A DNA stretch of 64,000 nt from Dehalococcoidia bacterium (GCA_022819585.1 JAJEGY010000023.1:1-64000), one strand, 5' to 3'. Shown: positions 18,293 to 28,947, numbered from the stretch's first letter. Translations and numbers: made by a program. The notes: generated by a model from the sequence alone, not told the origin.

Positions 18293-19291
18293 ATGCCGAA
18301 GCTTTACTACGATGCGGACATCGACGATTCGCCGTTGCGCGATAAGACCATAGCTGTCATCGGCTACGGGTCACAGGGCCACGCTCACGCACTGAACCTC
18401 AAAGACAGCGGTTTCAACGTGGTAGTCGGCCTCTACGAAGGTAGCAGCAGCCGTGAAAAAGCCGAGGCAGACGGTCTTGAGGTCTTGAACAACGATGAAG
18501 CGGCCAAGAAAGCCGATTTGATCTCATTCTGCCTGCCTGACACTATCCAAGCCGGTGTCTACAAGGCAGAAGTCGAGCCAAATCTCGAGGAAGGTAAGAC
18601 TCTCCTGTTCGCCCACGGCTTTACGATCTTCTACGGACAGATCAAGCCGCCGGAAGCCGTCGATGTCGTCATGATCGCGCCGAAAGCGCCGGGCCATAGG
18701 GTCCGCGCAGTCTTTGAGCGTGGTCTTGGCGTTCCATGTTTGATCGCCATCGACCAAGACGCCTCAGGTAACGCCAAAGAAAATGCCCTCGCTTACGGTA
18801 AAGGCGTTGGCGGCGGACGCGCCGGGATCCTCGAGACTACGTTCAAAGAAGAGACCGAGACCGATCTCTTCGGCGAGCAAGCGGTTCTCTGCGGCGGCGT
18901 GACGCAACTCATCAAGATCGGTTACGAAGTCCTGACTGAAGCGGGATACCAACCCGAATCGGCGTACTTCGAGGTCCTTCATGAACTCAAGCTCATCGTC
19001 GACCTCATATACCAGGGCGGCCTCGAGTACATGCGCTACTCCGTGAGCGACACAGCCGAGTATGGCGACTACAGCCGCGGTCCCGAGATCATTGACGATT
19101 CCGTGAAGGAAAACATGAGGCGTGTACTCGACGACATCCAATCGGGACGTTTCGCACGCGAGTGGATCGCCGAGAACGACGAAGGACTGCACCGCTTCAA
19201 GCAGATGCGCGACGAGAACCTAGCCCACCCCGTGGAGGAAGTTGGTAAAGAACTACGCGCAATGATGCCGTGGCTCGAATCCACGACCTGA
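18293..19291 (+). CDS. ilvC: Ketol-acid reductoisomerase
   Basis: Converts acetolactate or acetohydroxybutyrate to the dihydroxy acids using Mg2+ and a nicotinamide cofactor. It is a 332-residue class I enzyme: [30 protein letters not shown] and the knotted domain with [29 protein letters not shown]. In the cofactor-specificity loop the family's usual VGLR reads VGLYEGSSS, so an Arg that contacts the NADPH phosphate in many homologs is absent; altered NADH/NADPH preference is possible. AGGAAGG lies upstream of the ATG. Confidence 0.96.
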   Translation: MPKLYYDADIDDSPLRDKTIAVIGYGSQGHAHALNLKDSGFNVVVGLYEGSSSREKAEADGLEVLNNDEAAKKADLISFCLPDTIQAGVYKAEVEPNLEEGKTLLFAHGFTIFYGQIKPPEAVDVVMIAPKAPGHRVRAVFERGLGVPCLIAIDQDASGNAKENALAYGKGVGGGRAGILETTFKEETETDLFGEQAVLCGGVTQLIKIGYEVLTEAGYQPESAYFEVLHELKLIVDLIYQGGLEYMRYSVSDTAEYGDYSRGPEIIDDSVKENMRRVLDDIQSGRFAREWIAENDEGLHRFKQMRDENLAHPVEEVGKELRAMMPWLESTT

Positions 19292-19357
19292 TCCAGCAAC
19301 AGACGCAACACGAGCCGTTTCGGATGCTTCGTTCAGCCGAAGCATAGGAGCGACAAC

Positions 19358-20929
19358 ATGACAACCCAGACAGTAAACAAAGCAGATCAAGTAATCATCT
19401 TCGATACGACTCTGCGCGACGGAGAGCAATCGGCAGGTGCCGGCCTGACAGTCGGCGAGAAGGTGCGTATCGCACATCAACTTGGAAGATTGAACGTTGA
19501 TGTGATCGAAGCCGGGTTCGCTGGCAGTTCGCCCGGAGACTTCGAGGCCGTTCGACGTATCGCACACGAAGTCGAAGGTCCCGTAATCTGCTCATTGGCA
19601 CGCGCAGTCGATTCAGATATCGAAGCCGCAGCCCGGGCCCTCGAAGGAGCGGCCAACCCCCGCATACACACCTTCATCTCGTCGTCCGACGTCCACCTCA
19701 TGCACCAGATGCGGCGCGACCGCGAGACGATCATGAACATGGCTGTAGAGGCTGTCGAGAAGGCGAAGGGATACGTCGACGACGTCGAATTCTCCCCGAT
19801 GGATGCCACTCGCACGGCCCCCGAGTACCTCTACGCGATATTGGAGGCTGCAATCAGAGCAGGCGCCACAACGGTCAACGTCCCCGACACCGTTGGATAT
19901 TCCAATCCCATTGAGTTTGGAGAGTTAATCAAAGGCGTCTTCGAAAACGTCTCCAACATCGATCAGGCCGTTGTCAGTGTCCATTGCCACAATGACCTCG
20001 GCATGTCAGTAGCGAACTCCTTGGCCGCCATTGAAAACGGTGCACGTCAGATAGAAGGTTGCATCAACGGCCTCGGTGAACGCGCAGGAAACGCCGCATT
20101 GGAAGAGGTCATCATGGCCGTCGCCACTCGGCCGGACCACTACGGGGTTTACACCGGGGTCAACATTCGCGAGATCAACTCGACAAGTCGCATGATCAGC
20201 AGCATTTTCGGCTTCCCTGTGCAATACAACAAGGCCATCGTGGGCCAGAACGCATTCCGCCATTCCTCAGGCATCCACCAAGATGGCTATCTAAAGGAAC
20301 GCACAACATTCGAGATCATGAGCCCCGAAGACGTCGGATGGCGCGGCGAAGCACTCGTGCTAGGCAAGTTGTCTGGCAGGGCGGGGTTACGCTCAAGGTT
20401 GAGCGACCTCGGGTACCAGTTGACCGATGAAGAATTGAGCGATGTCTTTGTCGCGTTCAAAGACTTGGCAGATAACAAACGCGAAGTTACCGACGCCGAC
20501 CTTGAAGCCCTGATGCGAGAGCAACATAGATACGCTGATACGAATCGCAGATACAAATTGGGCAAAGTGCACGTAGTCTGTGGCAATGACGAGATGCCGG
20601 CAGCCGACGTGTCGATGACGACTCCAGACGACGTTGACCGCAACGCTTCAGCGGAAGGCACAGGCCCGGTAGATGCCGTATGTAAGGCGATTGATGCCAT
20701 CGTTGACATGGAAGTCGAGCTGACAGAATTCTCTGTAAGCTCCGTAACCGAAGGCATCGACGCCCTCGGCGAAGTCACGATCCGGATCGACCATGAAGGC
20801 TCGACATACTCGGGCCGTGGCTCGGACACCGACATCGTCGTCGCGTCCGCAAAGGCTTACGTCAACGCCATTAACCGGGCTTTGATGATCAGCGAGTTGG
20901 AAGGCGAACCGCTAACCGCTACGGTCTAA
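19358..20929 (+). CDS. leuA: 2-isopropylmalate synthase
   Basis: Condenses acetyl-CoA with 2-oxoisovalerate, committing carbon to leucine. The 523 residues begin with the HMGL-type TIM barrel (IFDTTLRDGEQSAGAGLT, VSVHCHNDLGMSVANSLAA, GCINGLGERAGNAALEEV). The C-terminal regulatory LeuA dimer domain (roughly residues 385-515) is the usual site of leucine inhibition. AGGAGCGACAAC precedes the ATG. It is part of the T-box operon. Confidence 0.96.
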   Translation: MTTQTVNKADQVIIFDTTLRDGEQSAGAGLTVGEKVRIAHQLGRLNVDVIEAGFAGSSPGDFEAVRRIAHEVEGPVICSLARAVDSDIEAAARALEGAANPRIHTFISSSDVHLMHQMRRDRETIMNMAVEAVEKAKGYVDDVEFSPMDATRTAPEYLYAILEAAIRAGATTVNVPDTVGYSNPIEFGELIKGVFENVSNIDQAVVSVHCHNDLGMSVANSLAAIENGARQIEGCINGLGERAGNAALEEVIMAVATRPDHYGVYTGVNIREINSTSRMISSIFGFPVQYNKAIVGQNAFRHSSGIHQDGYLKERTTFEIMSPEDVGWRGEALVLGKLSGRAGLRSRLSDLGYQLTDEELSDVFVAFKDLADNKREVTDADLEALMREQHRYADTNRRYKLGKVHVVCGNDEMPAADVSMTTPDDVDRNASAEGTGPVDAVCKAIDAIVDMEVELTEFSVSSVTEGIDALGEVTIRIDHEGSTYSGRGSDTDIVVASAKAYVNAINRALMISELEGEPLTATV

Positions 20930-20997
20930 CCACCTTTGACGTCAACGAAAGCTGTCGTAACCTAGCAGGTGTACGAGCGGTTAATCATAGGCGCCGA

Positions 20998-21453
20998 ATG
21001 ATCCTTTTGAGCAACAGATCCGCGAACACCTACACGGAGAGGCGATACCGGAGAGTCAACCGAAGAACCTACGTCGTCGCAATTCTGCTGATCTTTGCGG
21101 CCTCCTTGGTGGTCGAAGTCGCATTCGAACGACTAGGACTACCTGAGTTCTGGGTCGACGCTGCGCTGACCGCCCTCTTGTTATTCTTAATCGGTCGGGC
21201 GTTTGCGGGACGGTCTCACGACATGGGACGGACCGACAACTGGACGCTGATACCGCTAGCCGTATTTTCTGGCGGTTGGTTGGTCGCCGCGTTCTGGCAC
21301 GAAGCCCCTCTGTGGGTTGAAGTCATCGCGCACCTCGCTTGGGCATTGGCACTCTTCACGCCCCTCCTGTTCCGAGGTAGCGAAGGCGAAAACCAATTCG
21401 GCGCTTCACCAGAAGAGGCGGTTGAACTAAAGGTGATAGCAAACGTAGGTTGA
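20998..21453 (+). CDS. Small multi-pass membrane protein, DUF805-like
   Basis: A 151-residue protein with four likely membrane helices (near residues 25-44, 55-70, 84-101 and 108-124). The loop [18 protein letters not shown] resembles the RRxHDxGRSGW signature of DUF805 membrane proteins, so I place it there tentatively. Function is unknown. It sits between leuA and leuC, in the same direction and without a visible terminator, so it should share the T-box control of the leucine genes. Confidence 0.7.
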   Translation: MILLSNRSANTYTERRYRRVNRRTYVVAILLIFAASLVVEVAFERLGLPEFWVDAALTALLLFLIGRAFAGRSHDMGRTDNWTLIPLAVFSGGWLVAAFWHEAPLWVEVIAHLAWALALFTPLLFRGSEGENQFGASPEEAVELKVIANVG

Positions 21454-21511
21454 CGACCGGCATTGCCAGGCCGGGAGCCAGGCAAGGAAAACTAACAATC
21501 AGGCGGTGAAA

Positions 21512-22915
21512 ATGCCGAAGACGATGTTCGAAAAGATCTGGAATGCACACTTGGTCGCAGAACCAGAAGGCGAGCCCGCGATCCTTTACATAGACCTGCA
21601 CTTGGTGCACGAAGTCACCTCACCGCAGGCATTCGAGGGATTGCGCCTTACAGGTCGCAAAGTGCGCAGACCAGATCTGACAATCTCGACCGTCGATCAC
21701 AACGTTCCGACTGACGAAACCCGCGCAGAGGTCATCCGTGATCCCATCGCACGGCAGCAAGTCGAAGCCCTCCGTAAAAACTGCGCCGATTTTGATGTCA
21801 CTCTTTACGACGTCGACTCTAGCGGTCAGGGCATCGTCCACGTCATTGGTCCTGAGCAAGGCTACACACAGCCAGGCATGACCATCGTCTGTGGAGACTC
21901 CCATACGTCCACTCACGGCGCATTCGGTTCCCTAGCGTTTGGCATCGGTACTTCCGAAGTCGAACACGTCCTTGCCACTCAGACGCTCCGACAGCGCAAG
22001 CCCCAAACCATGGAAGTCCGCTTCAACGGCGATCTCCCTGTAGGTGTCTCTGCCAAAGATATGATCCTCGCCACTATTGGTCAGATGGGCACCGCAGGGG
22101 GCACGGGCCACGTTATCGAATACACTGGTGAAGCGATCCGTGCTCTCAACATGGAAGGGCGGATGACTATCTGCAACATGACCATCGAGGGCGGTGCCCG
22201 CGCTGGTATGATCGCGCCTGATGACACCACCTTCAAGTGGATGCGCGGCCGGCAGTTCGTACCACAAGGAGACGCCTTCGACGCCGTATGCGAAGAATGG
22301 GATCAACTAGCAACCGACGACGGTGCGAAATACGACACTCTGGTTGAAATAGATTGTGGGTCCCTCGAACCGTACATCAGTTGGGGTACCAATCCAGGGC
22401 AAGTTGCCAAGGTCTCAGACATCGTTCCAGACCCTGATGACTTTGACGACCCTGCAGAGCAAGAATCCGCTTACAGGGCCCTCGAATACATGGCTCTAGA
22501 TCCTGGCACCGCGATGCAAGACATTCGCCTTGACCGGGTCTTCATCGGGTCCTGCACCAACGCCCGCCTTGAAGATCTCCGGACCGCCGCCGAGATAGTA
22601 GAAGGCAAACGAGTCGCTGACAGCGTCCGTGCGCAAGTGATGCCCGGGTCAACTCTTACAAAGTGGGCCGCCGAGAAGGAAGGTCTGTCTGAGATCTTCA
22701 AAGATGCGGGCTTCGAGTGGCGAGAATCTGGATGCTCGATGTGTCTCGGAATGAATCCGGACATCCTAGTGCCGGGTGAACGCTGTGCTTCTACCTCCAA
22801 CCGGAACTTCGAAGGCCGACAGGGCAAGGGTGGACGCACTCATCTTGTGAGCCCCGCGATGGCCGCGGCCGCCGCCATCGCGGGTCATTTCGTAGATGTT
22901 CGTGAATGGGACTAA
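21512..22915 (+). CDS. leuC: 3-isopropylmalate dehydratase, large subunit
   Basis: The [4Fe-4S] subunit of isopropylmalate isomerase. It contains VDHNVPT, the substrate-region [25 protein letters not shown] and the cluster-binding [12 protein letters not shown]. At 467 residues it has normal length. The ATG at 21512 is preferred to the GTG at 21506 because AGGCGG (21501-21506) is well spaced for it and the family starts with MPKT. Its partner leuD is separated from it by a 1.5-kb membrane-protein gene, which is unusual. Confidence 0.95.
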   Translation: MPKTMFEKIWNAHLVAEPEGEPAILYIDLHLVHEVTSPQAFEGLRLTGRKVRRPDLTISTVDHNVPTDETRAEVIRDPIARQQVEALRKNCADFDVTLYDVDSSGQGIVHVIGPEQGYTQPGMTIVCGDSHTSTHGAFGSLAFGIGTSEVEHVLATQTLRQRKPQTMEVRFNGDLPVGVSAKDMILATIGQMGTAGGTGHVIEYTGEAIRALNMEGRMTICNMTIEGGARAGMIAPDDTTFKWMRGRQFVPQGDAFDAVCEEWDQLATDDGAKYDTLVEIDCGSLEPYISWGTNPGQVAKVSDIVPDPDDFDDPAEQESAYRALEYMALDPGTAMQDIRLDRVFIGSCTNARLEDLRTAAEIVEGKRVADSVRAQVMPGSTLTKWAAEKEGLSEIFKDAGFEWRESGCSMCLGMNPDILVPGERCASTSNRNFEGRQGKGGRTHLVSPAMAAAAAIAGHFVDVREWD

Positions 22916-22939
22916 CGCTCCCAGATACTGATCCGAGTC

Positions 22940-24457
22940 ATGACTGAACAGTCCGACGAATCGGATAACCGCGTACCCGACGACGGCACGGAAAATCCCG
23001 ATCCTTCTTCGGATCGGACAAGTGGCATCTATCGTAGACCCAGACGCCGTGGCCAAGACCTGCGAACAGCTGCGCGCGTCTCTAGTGAATCCCCGGAGAG
23101 TGAAACGCAATCTGCAGACAGCGAAGAGTCGAGCAGTATCTATGCACCTCCTAGGCGCCGGAGCGTACGCCGCGATCAAGAAGGATCGAAACCGGGCATC
23201 TTCTCACGAATCACGGGCCGACACCGCCTAGACGAGATACGCGAAGCCCGTTACGAGCCGTACACATACGAGTCCAACGAACAAAACCTCAAATGGACCG
23301 CCATAGCAATGGGGGTCTGGTGCTTGGTTCTCCTTTGGCTCGTATTCACCGACTATTCCAACTCCCGCAGATACCAGGAATGGGTAGATCAAGGCATCAC
23401 CGAAATCCCTCCGAGCGCCGATCTGGCCCAGCAGATCGAACCCGCGAATCTGTACGCTCAACGAGTCGGTGGTGAGGAGTTCAAATGCGCATACTTGGCA
23501 GGCAGGTCCTCGACTGATGAATGCCCCAGCGGCGAGTTGAGCCCTATAGTAATCTCGCAATTCGTCGAAGAATCCGGCGTGATCTGCGCCAACTCAGAAG
23601 ACTACACACCACGTACCGAGGAAGAAGTCCCAGATGATCAGGCCGTGACTACCGGTCTCCTTACGGACGAACCCGAACCAGTCGAGGTCTGCAACGCTGT
23701 ATGGTCGTCCTACGGACTCCTTGAATTCGCCAAACGCACCGGCTTGGACTGCCCTAACGTTGATGCCATCGTCAAATCCATATCGTCCGATGCCATCGAG
23801 TATCCCGGTTGCGATCAAGCATTGCGGTACGCAGAAGATTTTCACGCGTCTCAAGACCGCTCACGCCTCATCTGGCTCTTCGTCGTCTTCATGATCATCA
23901 TCGTTGCCTTCCCTTACCTTTCGTTCATTCACCGCGCCAGCCGCAACCTGTTGACACTCAAATCCGAAGAGCAGAAACACACTCCCGAATGGGCGGTTCT
24001 CCATCACTTCATACCCGTCTGTAACTTTTTCCGCCCCGGTCAAGTCCTTCGAGAACTGTACAAGGGCAGCGACCCAGATGTCGCCACCAACGGCGGGAAC
24101 GAATGGAAACAACGTGGCCAGATGCGCGCTATCGTGGGGTTGTGGTGGATCCTGTGGGTCGCGGCTTGGATCTTCAACCCAATCACCCTTCCACGATACG
24201 TCAATGCTCAAACATTGCCTGAGTTGATTGACGGCAACGATCTGCTAATATTGTCGGATGTTTTGCTGATTTTCCTAGGCGTAGTTGCGGTTCTCATGTT
24301 GCGTCAACTTCACGTCTGGCAGGAGATGCGCTTTTCAAAGATCGGGTTGATTACTGTTGCGCCACCCCCGCCGGTGGATCCCTTACAAGAAGCGTTGGAA
24401 AAACAGGAAGCGAAACAACGCGAAAGGGACGACAAGAAGAATCGGCGCGGTCGATAG
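22940..24457 (+). CDS. DUF4328-type membrane protein
   Basis: A 505-residue protein. A disordered, charged N-terminus of about 115 residues precedes a first membrane segment (TAIAMGVWCLVLLWLVFTDY) and an extracytoplasmic-looking stretch with several cysteines (residues 180-310). The DUF4328-like region then begins: a membrane helix and FIHRASRNLLTLKSEEQKHTPEWAVLHHFIPVCNFFRPGQVLRELYKGSDPD, with further helices to about residue 465 and a basic tail. Function is unknown. It is inserted between leuC and leuD, 24 bp after the former and 30 bp before the latter. Confidence 0.8.
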   Translation: MTEQSDESDNRVPDDGTENPDPSSDRTSGIYRRPRRRGQDLRTAARVSSESPESETQSADSEESSSIYAPPRRRSVRRDQEGSKPGIFSRITGRHRLDEIREARYEPYTYESNEQNLKWTAIAMGVWCLVLLWLVFTDYSNSRRYQEWVDQGITEIPPSADLAQQIEPANLYAQRVGGEEFKCAYLAGRSSTDECPSGELSPIVISQFVEESGVICANSEDYTPRTEEEVPDDQAVTTGLLTDEPEPVEVCNAVWSSYGLLEFAKRTGLDCPNVDAIVKSISSDAIEYPGCDQALRYAEDFHASQDRSRLIWLFVVFMIIIVAFPYLSFIHRASRNLLTLKSEEQKHTPEWAVLHHFIPVCNFFRPGQVLRELYKGSDPDVATNGGNEWKQRGQMRAIVGLWWILWVAAWIFNPITLPRYVNAQTLPELIDGNDLLILSDVLLIFLGVVAVLMLRQLHVWQEMRFSKIGLITVAPPPPVDPLQEALEKQEAKQRERDDKKNRRGR

Positions 24458-24487
24458 AAACGGAATCGCGCACGTGGAAAGGTTGAG

Positions 24488-25084
24488 ATGGAGAAATTCA
24501 CAGTACTGACTGGGCGAGTAGCACCTCTGAATCGTGTCAATGTCGACACTGATCAGATAATCCCCAAGCAGTTCCTTAAACGCATCGAACGTACCGGTTT
24601 CGGTGAATATGCTTTCTTTGATTGGAGGTACCTCGAAGACGGCGTTCCCAATCCGGACTTCATCCTCAACGAAGCCCGTTACCAAGGCGCCTCCATCCTC
24701 GTTGCAGGCCGAAACTTCGGTTCAGGCTCTTCCCGTGAACACGCCCCATGGGCCCTGAACGAAATGGGGTTCAGAGCCATCATCGCCCCAAGTTTCGCAG
24801 ACATTTTCCGCAATAACTGTATGCAGAACGGCATGGTTCCCGTCGTATTGTCGCAATCCGAAGTCGACTACATCATGGGCAATGCTCTTAAAGGGGTTGG
24901 TTACGAAGTAACTGTCGACCTCGAAAATCAAACCGTGACTGACGACCAAGGCTTCTTGGCAAAGTTCGAATTCGATCCCTTCCGTCGAAACTCCCTTATG
25001 AAGGGACTCGACGACATCGGCATAACGCTCCAGAACAGCGAAGCTATCGACGAATTCGAGGCTGTACAACCTGCTCGCTGGTAA
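24488..25084 (+). CDS. leuD: 3-isopropylmalate dehydratase, small subunit
   Basis: The swivelling-domain partner of LeuC. It has [16 protein letters not shown] at the N-terminus and [17 protein letters not shown], the loop contacting substrate, then [18 protein letters not shown]. At 198 residues it is full length. AAAGGTTGAG precedes the ATG. It lies in the ilv-leu operon, 104 bp before leuB. Confidence 0.96.
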   Translation: MEKFTVLTGRVAPLNRVNVDTDQIIPKQFLKRIERTGFGEYAFFDWRYLEDGVPNPDFILNEARYQGASILVAGRNFGSGSSREHAPWALNEMGFRAIIAPSFADIFRNNCMQNGMVPVVLSQSEVDYIMGNALKGVGYEVTVDLENQTVTDDQGFLAKFEFDPFRRNSLMKGLDDIGITLQNSEAIDEFEAVQPARW

Positions 25085-25188
25085 CCCTTCAGACGCAATC
25101 GGATTACTCACCTGCGCATCTTCCGCGGCCGAACGCGTCCCTAATCGATCGACAACACCACCAAAATCCCCAAACGGAAGACTCAATC

Positions 25189-26304
25189 ATGGACATTCGA
25201 ATAGCCGTGCTCGGCGGCGACGGCATCGGCCCGGAAGTAACTGCTGAATCTGTGAAAATCCTCGATGCCGTGGGGCGACGTTTCAAGCATTCTTTCTCAT
25301 TCGTCACCGGCGCTTGCGGCGGTCGCGCCATCGACGAATTCGGCACGGCGCTTCCCGAAGAGACGCTTGACATCGTCAAAGGTTCCGACGCGGTCTTATT
25401 TGGCGCTGTCGGTGGTCCTAAATGGGATGACCCTCAAGCTCCTACGCGCCCTGAGGATGGAATCCTCGCCCTCCGCAAGGAACTGGATCTTTTCGCGAAT
25501 TTGCGACCTGTCAAGGTCTACCCACAGCTTATCGACGCCAGCCCGTTGCGACCCGAACGACTCGCCGGTGTTGACATGGTCATAGTCCGCGAACTTACCA
25601 GTGGTCTCTACTTCGGAAAACCCAAAAAGCGTTGGTCCAACAGCCGAGGGAGGGCTGCAGTCGACACTCTCACATACCGGGAACGCGAGGTCGAGCGCGT
25701 CGCTCGCGTCGGTTTCGAAATCGCACGCGGTCGCCGACAGCGCCTTCATTCCCTGGACAAGATGAACGTCCTCGAAACTAGCCGACTTTGGCGAGAGGTT
25801 GTCACCGAAATCGGGACCGAATACCCTGATATCGAACTCATTCACATGCTCGCCGACAACGCTGCTATGCAGCTTGTTACCAACCCCTCTGAATTTGATG
25901 TCGTAGTCACCGAGAACACTTTTGGCGATATCCTTTCGGACGAAGCGGCCGTGATTGGAGGATCCATGGGAATGCTACCTTCGGCGTCCCTTTCTACCAT
26001 TCCCAGAACCAACCAGAATCGCCGGCCCCGTCGCGCCGGAAAACGCGCCTTGTACGAGCCCATCCACGGCACCGCACCAGACATCGCGGGACAGGGCGTA
26101 GCGAACCCCATCGCATCGATACTTTCGACCGCAATGATGCTTCGCTACTCCTTCGCACTCGAAGACGAAGCCGACGCGATTGAAGACTCGGTGGAAGCCG
26201 TCCTTGCAGACGGTGTGAAAACTCCCGATCTCGCCACAAGACCAGGCGAGGCGGTAGGCACTTCTGATATGGGCGATGCCATTGCAGGACGCATTATCGG
26301 ATAA
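25189..26304 (+). CDS. leuB: 3-isopropylmalate dehydrogenase
   Basis: NAD-dependent oxidative decarboxylation of 3-isopropylmalate to 2-oxoisocaproate. It shows VLGGDGIGPEV, substrate-binding arginines in LRKELDLFANLRPVK, VRELTSGLYFGKP, the metal-site region DNAAMQLV and EPIHGTAPDIAGQGVANPIA. At 371 residues it has normal length. Last gene of the operon; a strong hairpin terminator begins 7 bp after the stop. Confidence 0.96.
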   Translation: MDIRIAVLGGDGIGPEVTAESVKILDAVGRRFKHSFSFVTGACGGRAIDEFGTALPEETLDIVKGSDAVLFGAVGGPKWDDPQAPTRPEDGILALRKELDLFANLRPVKVYPQLIDASPLRPERLAGVDMVIVRELTSGLYFGKPKKRWSNSRGRAAVDTLTYREREVERVARVGFEIARGRRQRLHSLDKMNVLETSRLWREVVTEIGTEYPDIELIHMLADNAAMQLVTNPSEFDVVVTENTFGDILSDEAAVIGGSMGMLPSASLSTIPRTNQNRRPRRAGKRALYEPIHGTAPDIAGQGVANPIASILSTAMMLRYSFALEDEADAIEDSVEAVLADGVKTPDLATRPGEAVGTSDMGDAIAGRIIG

Positions 26305-26310
26305 CCTCAT

Positions 26311-26346
26311 AAAGCCCTCTCTCCTCCCCTATGGGAGAAGGGCTTT
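26311..26346 (+). terminator. Terminator after leuB
   Basis: AAAGCCCTCTCTCC pairs with GGGAGAAGGGCTTT (one bulge) around a short CCTAT-type loop. The A-run and T-run at the arms make it potentially bidirectional, and it closes the ilv-leu operon. Confidence 0.85.
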
Positions 26347-26526
26347 CATTTCGCGTCGATCCGTCCGGCATGGTCAGAGTGAGTGGCCGCGATCTTCTCG
26401 GTTGCCGAAATCCTGAACATCCCGGATTTCTAGCCGATTAATTACCCGATCTACGAAGTATCGTCGATACTTGGAGTCGCATCATACGCAGTCGCCAACA
26501 CCTGACAGGACCACACACGCCAACCC

Positions 26527-28866
26527 ATGCTCCGAGACTTCCTCCCCGACTTAACCGACGATGTCAGATCCGAAAAGATCGCATCGGGTGCAACAATCTA
26601 CCGCGACCGTTGGAGCATCCCTCATATCGTAGCCGACAATCTCTACGATGCATTCTTCGCCCAGGGGTACACCACCGCGCAAGACCGCCTCTGGCAAATG
26701 GACTTTGACCGACTGCGATGCCTAGGTCGTGCATCTGAGTACCTCGGCGCGTCCTCAATCACACAGGATGCCTTGATGCGTCGTCGCAGCTTTGAAGACA
26801 TCTCCCGCGCCGATTACGATCTTTGCTCCGAAAACGCCAAAACCTCGCTCGACGCATATGCCGACGGCGTCAATGCATTCATTGAATCTAGTAACCCGCT
26901 CCCATACGAATACCAACTCCTGAACACGACTCCAGAGCCATGGGAACCTTGGCACTGCATCGTGGTATACAAAGTCCGCAACAGCGCAGAGGGGTCGTTC
27001 CAAGCGAAACTTTGGCGCGCCGATCTGGCTGCGCGCATCGGACCCGAACGAACTGCACGCCTATCGCCTGGATACCAGCAGGGCATGTACCTCACCGTCC
27101 CGCCGGGTGTTGTATACGATGGCCCTGCACAAAACGCCGTTGCAGAACTGCGAAGCGTCGTAAACGCAACCGCTCCGCTCCGCGAGATCGATGGCGGCTC
27201 CAACGGTTGGGCGGTATCTGGAGCGCTCACTGAATCCGGTGTCCCGATGGTCGGCGGCGACTCCCACCGCGGCCTCGAAATCCCTAACGTCTACTATCAA
27301 GTACACATCTGCACCCCCGACTTCGACGTTCTCGGCCACTCCGTTCCGGGCATGCCCTTGGTAATGCACTTCGCCCACAACCAATACGTCGCATGGGGAA
27401 TGACGCACGGCGGAGTAGACACGCAAGACCTATTCGTCGAGCAACTGCGACGCACAGAGGACGGCGTCGAATACCTCTATAAAGGCGATTGGCTCCCCGC
27501 CGAATCTGCCCGCGAGCAACTCCGCGTCCGGGGCGACGAAACCCAGACCATCGAAGTCATCACAACTCACCACGGTCCTATCATCTCCAGCGATCCTGAC
27601 TCCGGGTGGGGCATCGCTCTGGCAGATCCCGGCTCCAACGACGCCACACCATGGGTCGATGCAACTCTTGACGCTATGAGGTGCAGAAACGCCGATGAGT
27701 TTGAGCAGGCACTCAGTGGGTGGACCGACCGAGTCAATAACTATCCATACGCCGACATCCACGGCAACTTCGGATACGCACTCAAGGGCCGCATCCCGAT
27801 CCGAAGCGAAGTGAATGGCTGGGGACCAGTCGAAGGGTGGACAGGAGAGAACGAGTGGCAGGGATACATCCCAGATGATGAACTTCCGCGGTCCCGCAAT
27901 CCTGAAACAGGCTGGGTGGTCACCTGCAACCAACGCGTCGTGGGGGATGAGTATCCCTACTTTCTAACTGGCACGTTGGGCCCCGACTACCGCGCTCGTC
28001 GCATCATCTCACACATTGAAAGAGCCAAGGCTGACGGCACGAAGCTCCACGTGGATGACATGGCTGCGTTCCATGGCGACACTCAAACTGTCCCCGGAAC
28101 CAAGCTCCTGGGCAGATTGAGAGAGGTCGACGCCGATGCATTAGGTAGCGATGCCGCTAAGTCTGCGCTTGAAATTCTCCTCGGTTGGGATGGCAGGTTG
28201 GAAGCCGACTCTGTGGCAGCCGTGATCTACAGCGCGCTGAACGACGAGATCGCTCTCGGGCTGATGCAACGCAACTATGGCATCGATCCTGACGATTTCG
28301 CGGCCAGTCCCGATCTAAACGCTATCGACCATCTGCGACGCCAACTCAAACCGGCATTCTTCAACGCCCTCGAAAAAGGTGAAGGACAGGAATACCTCGC
28401 TCACCATGAAGTGGTCAACGGCTTCCTCGCTGAGATGCTCACCAACGCCGCAAACGAACTCGAAAGACGATACGGTTCTGTCGGCACAGTCTCTTGGGTA
28501 GAAGTCCACATCACTAAGCAGGCCCATCCGCTCTCCGCTGTTTTCCCTGAAGTCGCCGACGAGCTAGATGCTCCTGCAATCGGTACGGCTGGCGATGGAG
28601 ATGTCCCATTTGCAACTGGCTCTCGCCCGTCATTCAATTTCCGCACTGGCTCCGGTCCTGTCAATCGCTATCTCCACGACCCATCGAACTGGCCTGCGGG
28701 CAGGTGGATCGTGCCGTTAGGAGTATCGGGAAACCTTGGTAGTCCGCATCGGCACGACCAGCAGGAGTTCTGGGCAACGGTCCGGGGCGTTCCGCAGCTG
28801 TTCCAATGGGACGAGATCGAAAAGACGGCCACGACAGTCCAACGCATCAGGCCTATCGCCGATTGA
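26527..28866 (+). CDS. Penicillin acylase-family amidohydrolase
   Basis: A 779-residue Ntn-hydrolase of the penicillin acylase (peptidase S45) family. The alpha region runs to about residue 220 (SIPHIVADNLYDAFFAQGYTTAQDRLWQMDFDRL is diagnostic). Self-cleavage is expected before the Ser in IDGGSNGWAVSG, which would become the nucleophile of the beta chain; MVGGDSHRGLEIPNVYYQVH follows. Homologs hydrolyse amides such as beta-lactams, acyl-homoserine lactones or polyamine derivatives; the substrate here is unknown. No signal peptide is evident, although many relatives are periplasmic. It is monocistronic between a terminator and an AT-rich gap. Confidence 0.88.
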   Translation: MLRDFLPDLTDDVRSEKIASGATIYRDRWSIPHIVADNLYDAFFAQGYTTAQDRLWQMDFDRLRCLGRASEYLGASSITQDALMRRRSFEDISRADYDLCSENAKTSLDAYADGVNAFIESSNPLPYEYQLLNTTPEPWEPWHCIVVYKVRNSAEGSFQAKLWRADLAARIGPERTARLSPGYQQGMYLTVPPGVVYDGPAQNAVAELRSVVNATAPLREIDGGSNGWAVSGALTESGVPMVGGDSHRGLEIPNVYYQVHICTPDFDVLGHSVPGMPLVMHFAHNQYVAWGMTHGGVDTQDLFVEQLRRTEDGVEYLYKGDWLPAESAREQLRVRGDETQTIEVITTHHGPIISSDPDSGWGIALADPGSNDATPWVDATLDAMRCRNADEFEQALSGWTDRVNNYPYADIHGNFGYALKGRIPIRSEVNGWGPVEGWTGENEWQGYIPDDELPRSRNPETGWVVTCNQRVVGDEYPYFLTGTLGPDYRARRIISHIERAKADGTKLHVDDMAAFHGDTQTVPGTKLLGRLREVDADALGSDAAKSALEILLGWDGRLEADSVAAVIYSALNDEIALGLMQRNYGIDPDDFAASPDLNAIDHLRRQLKPAFFNALEKGEGQEYLAHHEVVNGFLAEMLTNAANELERRYGSVGTVSWVEVHITKQAHPLSAVFPEVADELDAPAIGTAGDGDVPFATGSRPSFNFRTGSGPVNRYLHDPSNWPAGRWIVPLGVSGNLGSPHRHDQQEFWATVRGVPQLFQWDEIEKTATTVQRIRPIAD

Positions 28867-28930
28867 GCGATTCGACGCTACGGGTAGTAATTTTCTCGAC
28901 GAATCCGTCTCACCTACTCTTGGTTACGAA

Positions 28931-28947
28931 ATTCGTAATCTACGAAT
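28931..28947. promoter_or_regulatory. Perfect inverted repeat in AT-rich gap
   Basis: ATTCGTA-ATC-TACGAAT is a perfect 7-bp inverted repeat. A second palindrome, CGATCAGGTGATCG, lies at 29120-29133. Both are in the 302-bp AT-rich gap (28867-29168) upstream of a small ORF and look like regulator-binding sites. Nothing else was recognised in the gap. Confidence 0.4.
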
